Assembly: GCA_027186245.1 (NCBI GenBank)
Contig: CP114498.1
Span: forward strand, 3,355,501 to 3,419,500
Source: Coriaria nepalensis
Lineage: Eukaryota > Streptophyta > Magnoliopsida > Cucurbitales > Coriariaceae
Direction of reading: 5' to 3'
Length of the DNA: 64,000 bases
The notes below the pieces were generated by a model. The model did no database searches. It was not told where the DNA came from and saw only the letters and a program-made list of their open reading frames with translations. Made by a program: the position numbers and the translations under genes. The stretch's first letter is position 1. The number at the start of each line of letters is the position of its first letter. Positions 58,081 to 64,000 of this stretch are shown here, piece by piece.

Positions 58081-61000
58081 CCTCCTTCCTTCCATAACAC
58101 TCTCATAAGTTCAAGGTTAAGTGGGTTCGATGAACGATTATTTTAAGAACTTTTCGTGATAAACAAAATATCAATTTCATGTGATATATGAACATCATTT
58201 TTATGTAATATATGAAAAGGGGGTTGTGATTGTGGTGAGATTTTTATTATTTATCATATAGTCATAGAACATATCCATATAAAAATACTTCAACATGCCC
58301 TTAAATTATACATAACTAACAACTAATCTTATTTTTATCCCGCGAGTCAATCGAAGAAAAAAATTTGTTAACTACATAATATTACTGTGACTTGTACATA
58401 AATGCTTTAACTCTACACGTCCGAAACTTAATCTTGATATCTGTTCTTATGCCGTTGTCTTTGTCCAAATTGTCCGATTGTACGTCTTAGATGTGGATGA
58501 AATTGTTATTATGAAAAGCCCGACCACACCACAAACACACAAATGTAAGTTAAAGCATTTGCGTTTATGTGTGCTTAAGAGGACCGCACCCTCCAAAAAC
58601 TCCATCCACTCGCAATGACGTAGACCAATATAGTTTTCATCCAAATCAAGCCACTCTTTTTGTCCTACCTGTTCAATCCAAAGTTCCAACTGATCAATTG
58701 CCCTCCACATGTTTCCGACCATATTATAATTACTTGGTGGACCTCCATGTCATCATCCTAATCCACTTCCCCCACCCTTTCTTTCAGCCCACTAATTAAT
58801 TTCTTAATCAGCGTAGCCAAACCTTTCGACAAAACTAATGGCTCGGATCACATGTTTCCGACATATTTCGTAACTCGGATTCATTTTGTATTTTATTTCA
58901 AGTTTTATTCTTGATTTGAATAATCTTAATTTCTTAAACTGTTAAAAAGAAGGAAGAAAAAAAGTCAGATACCTCGAGTAAATTTGACATGATCCATCAT
59001 CATCCATTAAGTATTTAATGGAAAAAAATTTCAAAAATTATCTAATGATCATCCGACCAACCTGATCTTCACCTAAAGGACCAAATGCGTTCGGTTTAGA
59101 AATACGAGAGTTCGGATTCGATTTTGGTTATCCTTAACCTGATACATTTGGTTTGGTTTGAACATTTTGAGTTTTCCGATCTAAACTAACTCGGGGAGAT
59201 CCTAATATCAATTAATAATAAGTATTACAAAGGAGTCTCATTGAATATTGAAAGCCACATGTTTTTGTATTATTAGTATATATTTATTGGAATATAACAT
59301 TATTGTGCATGCCCACATTACTTTCCTTGCTTTACTAACAAGACCAACCAAAAATTAATACATATCAAAGATTATAATTACTAATAGTAACAAAGAAACT
59401 GGGGATAGTCTCTTATGGATGACACAATATTCAGAGGATCCCTTCAGGGGCCCACTCACACGACACTAGTCAATCAGGATTTAGGATTCTTCATATCCAC
59501 ACTCTTTATATGATGTTTGGAATCATCAGATTTTCTTATCTTGCATCTACCGATTAAAGTTTTTCACCCCCAATTATTATTTACTATTCTCAAATAAAAA
59601 AATTAATATTTAATTCTCGCATTTTTTTTAGTAGATAAATTCATGTCAGTCTTATATGATATGTAATATAATTTTTGAAATTAATAATATTTATGATTAT
59701 TAATATAATAAATTTGATGTGAAATATAATTATATATTATTTATATATAAAAATATTATTTTCTATCTAACTGTCCTTTTTGAAGTTAACTTAGAATCAT
59801 CCATATTTGTAATTTCCACTGTTGTCTCCCTAGAAAGCTTAGCTTACTAAGTTACTATTCACTCGTGATCAGAAACTACATATTTTTCGACAGTAGAGGA
59901 AATCAAAGATTGCTTTGTTCTCATGTCAGAAAGAGAGTAAGAGACTTGACTATACATAGATTGCAATAAGACTTCGATTCAACAATAGATTTGCTTGTCC
60001 CTTTTTTTTTTTTCTTTTTTTTTTTCAACTTGCTGAATCTCTAAGAATCGTTATAACCCCTTCACATCAACAGCTCATCTGTTTAACTTTCAATAGATAT
60101 TGATCTAACTAGTGGATTTACGGTCGTTAATTTACGGTGAACTTTTGTAGATTTCGTATTTTATATAGGTAAATTAAATTTTTTGTCACTATATAGTGTA
60201 ATTTGTATACATTCATTTATGTATAGGTTATTTATATTTTTTTAGTTTAGTTCAATAAAATTTTTTAGTCATTCTAATTATTTTCTTATTATTATTTTAT
60301 CTTTAATTTTTTTATTATTTCTATTTTTCTCTCATATCAACTTATTTCTCTATTTTATAATCTTATTTTTTATTTTTTTTTTATTTTGGAAAAATAAAAA
60401 ATTAATATTATATGATATTATATAACCTTATTAGAATAAAATATGTTATTTTATTGTTAAATAATATAATATGTTATCTTATTAATAAATGATCTATTAT
60501 TATCTTATTTATTATACATTTACACTTATAAAATTATATAAAGAAACAAAAAAAAAAAAAACAAAACAAAATTAAAACAAAAAACACAGGCCCGGTCCAT
60601 ATATGTACATTATATGTATGTCTGCCGCTGAGTTTCCGACAAGTCGTTGCAATTAAAGACCTCGGCCCTTCAATATGCCTGAACTTGGCCCAATTATTGT
60701 TACAGGTTGACCACCTACTTTGTACTGTTTGAGTTGAATAAATAAAATAAAATAAAAAAGGGATTAGTTTTGTACGTATATAGAGATATTTGTAACTCCT
60801 GAAAATCTGGACATATTAAACAGTTAAATCATATCTGGGTCAGTTTAAACCTGAATCATTAGAAGAAGCTTATAAACCAAATCCCATACTTTTTCTTTTT
60901 TCTACTTCAGTTGGGTCTGCTCATCAGATTAGTTTTCAGACAAACTCAAGATTAAAAATTTGTAAGAGAATTATTTTGTCGTGATCAGCCCTAAAGGTCA

Positions 61001-61223
61001 AACTCTGATTGGATGACCAGATACTTAATTTATACATTATTATATATAGTAAGTATATATACTCACCATTCTGGAAAGATTTTGTGATGACTACTAGACT
61101 AGCCTTATGACTTTCTTTTACACGACAATTTGTTTACGGTTAGCCATTTTTCATAACTACCTTACCAACCTTCCCAACATCCTCAAAGCTTTGCCCTTTC
61201 TAAGTAGTAAGGCTCCTCTTCTT

Positions 61224-61262
<39 letters not shown>

Positions 61263-62214
61263 AATTTGTTTTTATTAATGTAAGACTGATAAAAAGGGTA
61301 GAAAGAAAAGGAGGATTACGTAGAGCATAACTGCAACAACTAAAAAGTAGTAGTGGGGTTAACCCAACCCAACCCAACTCAATCCAATCCACGTCCACGT
61401 CTCTCCTTGACATAACTTTTAATTACCATGATACCCCTTAATTAATGTAAAGTCATTAATTATGATGTTCTTGGCCACCTGTTTTTCACATTGAATGACT
61501 CTTATATCCCTACATATCAACCTCTTTCTAATTTTTTTTTTTTTTTGGCCTAATCCCTCCTCTTTCTAATTTACTATCATGAATGTGAAGCTCAAGTAGG
61601 GAACTTTAAAATGCTCTATTATTTTACGTTAGAGATTCTAAATATACTTTGAATTTCAGTATTATTCTAAACTAATTACATATTAAAATTATGAAAGGAT
61701 TTAAAAATTAAAAAAAAAAAATCAATTTTAAGTTAGAGGTTAATTTATATATTTTAGTTGAGTTATAAAAAAATTATTAATCAAAAAATAATAATTTAAG
61801 ATCGTAAATATAAATTTTCAATATATCATATAATATTTTATTAATTTTTCATAGACGGATCATTTAATTATTAAAATTAGAGTTAAAAATATTAGAAAAA
61901 AAACCCATATATTTTTTATTTTTGAATCAAAAGGTTTTTGAAATGTTTAAAATATTTTCATACATTTTATTTCATCGCCTAATCATTTCCTTAAAAGTTA
62001 ATATATATAAATATTTGCCTTTTACTTTTTCCTCCCCAATAATTGGAATGGTTTGTCTGTAAAAGTAACAAGCCTACTGCTACATTTTGAGAGAGAAGAG
62101 AAAAATAAAAGTAAAAGGCAACGTAATGGTGGGTTTTGTCAGTAATTATAGCACATCTCAGGGTCAAATACTAACGTTACATAATGTCTCCACTATCCAC
62201 GTAACTATTTAGTT
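58081..62214. other. AT-rich intergenic DNA
   Basis: About 4.1 kb without a supportable gene. An overlapping pair of open frames at 58447-58799 has no recognisable domain. Poly-T and (TA)n runs occur at 60003-60025 and 61227-61262. A hAT- or MITE-like patch (TTCGGATTCGATTTTGGTT) occurs at about 59111. Confidence 0.4.
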
Positions 62215-62235
62215 ATGTTGCACGTTAGAATTTGG

Positions 62236-62264
62236 ATCTCAAATCACACTCTCCTCTCTACCTC

Positions 62265-62297
<33 letters not shown>

Positions 62298-62298
62298 G
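62236..62298 (+). repeat. (CT)n tract in the leader of the following gene
   Basis: Interrupted CT repeats lie 60-120 bases upstream of the ATG at 62356, typical of plant 5' leaders. Confidence 0.8.
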
Positions 62299-62355
62299 CG
62301 CGCCTCTGTTTCATTCGACGAGCTAGAAAAAATAATCAAGGAACTGTATCATTCG

Positions 62356-63647
62356 ATGGCTGCTGCTCATCATCATGATCATCATGAGGATGCTGAATTA
62401 ATTGGTTTCGAAGATGCAATCTCATGGCTACTACCCTCTCATGTTCTACATGAATTGGCTTATGACAGTACTAATAAGGTTTCACCTCTCTCTCTCTCTC
62501 TCTAACATTTTCTCATTTTTCCCATTTTTCCAAAAATTTCAAAGAAACATTTCTATTTAACACAAACTGCAGTTTGTGAAGTTAACTAGAGAATTGATAA
62601 TAATAACTTGCAGGGATCGTACAGCTTGGTGGAACACAAAAAGGTTGGTCTTCAGCAAAATCATTACAAACAGCAATATGAATGTATCAACAATTCAAGA
62701 AGACATCATAATAGAACAAACCCTAACTGTTGGGGCAATGTTAGACAATCAGGATCAGGAGGAGGTGGAATGCAAGCCATTTTTCTTGAATCTGGCCCGC
62801 CTTCGCCCGGTACAGGTGTTTTTCTTCCGCCAAGACTAGGCACCAACTTTCAACCAAGAAATAAACCAGGTTTTAATTTCTTCATTTTTAATTTTTCTTT
62901 ATATACATGACTTCGTACTTATTGCCTATTGGAATTAATTTATTTTTTTCAAGTTATTTATAAAATTAAGAAGGAAAAAAAAAGCGATCAACTTTGAAAC
63001 GAGAAATTGACTTGTTTGGATGATTTTGATTAGGAGGCGCGTATAATTATTTAATATTAATGAGGTTGATCGCTTAATTTACCTATCCGTTACCATAATT
63101 TTGCATTAATTGAAATAACAATTAATTAATAAAAATTAAATAAATAAATAAAACGTTATTGCAGTCTGCTCTCCAGTTCTTCTTCCTTCCCGTGTTATTC
63201 AAGCTCTCAACCTCAACGTTCATGCATTAGGATTGCAAATTTCACCCCGCCAAGGTACGTACTAACACTCAAAACTTCATTTCATAATTAGATCGTGAAA
63301 TAGAACTGAAGTTTAGTCTACTTAAAATCATTAAATTGAATTTGAATTAATTAGCGTTTTGATTCAAATTACAAAGTTCAAACGCGCGCTCGATACTTTT
63401 CCGGCCAAATGTAAGGCTAAGAGTTTTTGACTTTTGTTGCATGCATGCAGATCCAAAACGAAAGGCGGCAAAAGGCGATCAAGACTCATGCAATTACAAT
63501 AATAATGACGACGACAACAACAATAATAATAATTCAGTAATTAGAAGCAATCATAAGGAGAGAAAGGTGACACGTGTTATTTCAGAAAACCAAAACCCAT
63601 CAGCCTCATCACCGGAGACTTTTCTTCCAAAGGAATGGACTTACTAA
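62356..63647 (+). CDS. Plant-specific protein of unknown function (VFLPPR / LLPSRVIQALNLN type)
   Basis: Four exons (62356-62478, 62614-62869, 63165-63254, 63451-63647) with GT-AG introns in phases 0, 1 and 1 give 221 residues in one frame. The protein starts MAAAHHHDHHEDAELIGFED; the SWLLPSHVLHEL helix follows. A His/Asn-rich linker comes next, then the most conserved-looking part, MQAIFLESGPPSPGTGVFLPP and PVLLPSRVIQALNLNVHAL (about residues 93-155). A basic, Asn-run tail ends in TFLPKEWTY. I recall plant proteins sharing the FLP-R and PSRV-QALNLN blocks but no established function, and I see no catalytic motif. Low-complexity runs suggest disorder. The ATG at 62356 is chosen as the first ATG after the CT leader that reads into the conserved helix. 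Confidence 0.8.
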
Positions 63648-64000
63648 CTCCAGTTTGATGATCATCTTACGCCAATTCCTCCCTCATGGCATAACTAAGG
63701 CTATCTATCTTGCTAGCTAACTCAACCATCAAGATATATATAAAAGCTATCTATCTCGTGTCTTGTAATTTTCTAGTTATATAAGTATTAGTTATGCTTC
63801 ATAATGTAATTTTTAATTCATCCATTAGATCATTGTTGTTTCTACGTGGTTACAAATAAGTTGCTATTAATTAATAAAACTAATGATATTTCGGTCGAGA
63901 TACTACGATCTTACGTATGCATCATGTTCGAATTGTTTTCGCAAAAAACCAACAACCCCTCATTATATAAGTACACAACATACTACTGATTGTTCTTCAA
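63648..64000. other. 3' flank of the last gene
   Basis: AT-rich DNA that probably contains the 3' untranslated region, with an AATAAA-like signal (TTAATAAAAC) at about 63871. Nothing else is seen before the window ends. Confidence 0.4.

Noticed and set aside
58447..58799. Overlapping open frames of 91 and 76 codons on both strands
   Set aside because: No domain, no splice continuation and no family resemblance. The region behaves like intergenic DNA.
1..64000. tRNA, rRNA, known microRNA precursors and CRISPR arrays
   Set aside because: I looked for tRNA TPsiC-type words, common conserved microRNA sequences and regularly spaced repeats and found none convincing. A covariance-model scan could still find a small RNA gene.

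Overview
The window is nuclear DNA of a flowering plant, most likely a eudicot. It is AT-rich, its genes carry short GT-AG introns, and the protein products match angiosperm families closely. Simple repeats and decayed transposons fill the intergenic space. I cannot name the species. Gene content points to a rosid-type gene order.

Gene-rich part, about 2.7-35.6 kb. In order: an inactive-type patatin-like protein (PLP9 type, +); a chloroplast DAR/YlqF GTPase (DGP3 type, +, nine exons); an intronless PLS/E-class PPR protein (-); a U/P-type cyclin (CYCU3-1 type, -); a decayed hAT transposon; RanGAP1 with a WPP domain (+); a CSP41A-like gene (-) with three apparent one-base frameshifts; an L1-type LINE split by a copia element; a six-exon coiled-coil protein (At4g02800-like, +); and a four-exon small coiled-coil protein of unknown function (-). 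Three neighbouring pairs are convergent: DGP3/PPR, RanGAP1/CSP41A, and the two coiled-coil genes.

Repeat-rich part, about 35.6-64 kb. It holds a nearly exact 510-bp tandem duplication, a 3'-end copia fragment, a hAT MITE with matching terminal repeats, a decayed DUF1985-type transposon gene, a second copia 3' end with a 1.8-kb LTR, and a Ty3/gypsy integrase region. Only two convincing genes lie here: a FANTASTIC FOUR (FAF) family gene at 50.2 kb and a four-exon gene of an unnamed plant family at 62.4-63.6 kb.

The genes do not form one pathway. From memory of Arabidopsis gene numbers, CYCU3-1, RanGAP1 and CSP41A are consecutive (At3g63120-63140) with PLP9 close by (At3g63200). DGP3, the coiled-coil gene and FAF1 are consecutive elsewhere (At4g02790-02810). 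The window interleaves both sets, as expected of an ancestral block that Arabidopsis split between two duplicated copies.

I found no novel enzymatic or defence system. The observations most worth a second look are the frameshifted CSP41A, the copia-in-LINE nesting whose removal restores the LINE reading frame, the inverted ends of that copia, and the recent tandem duplication.
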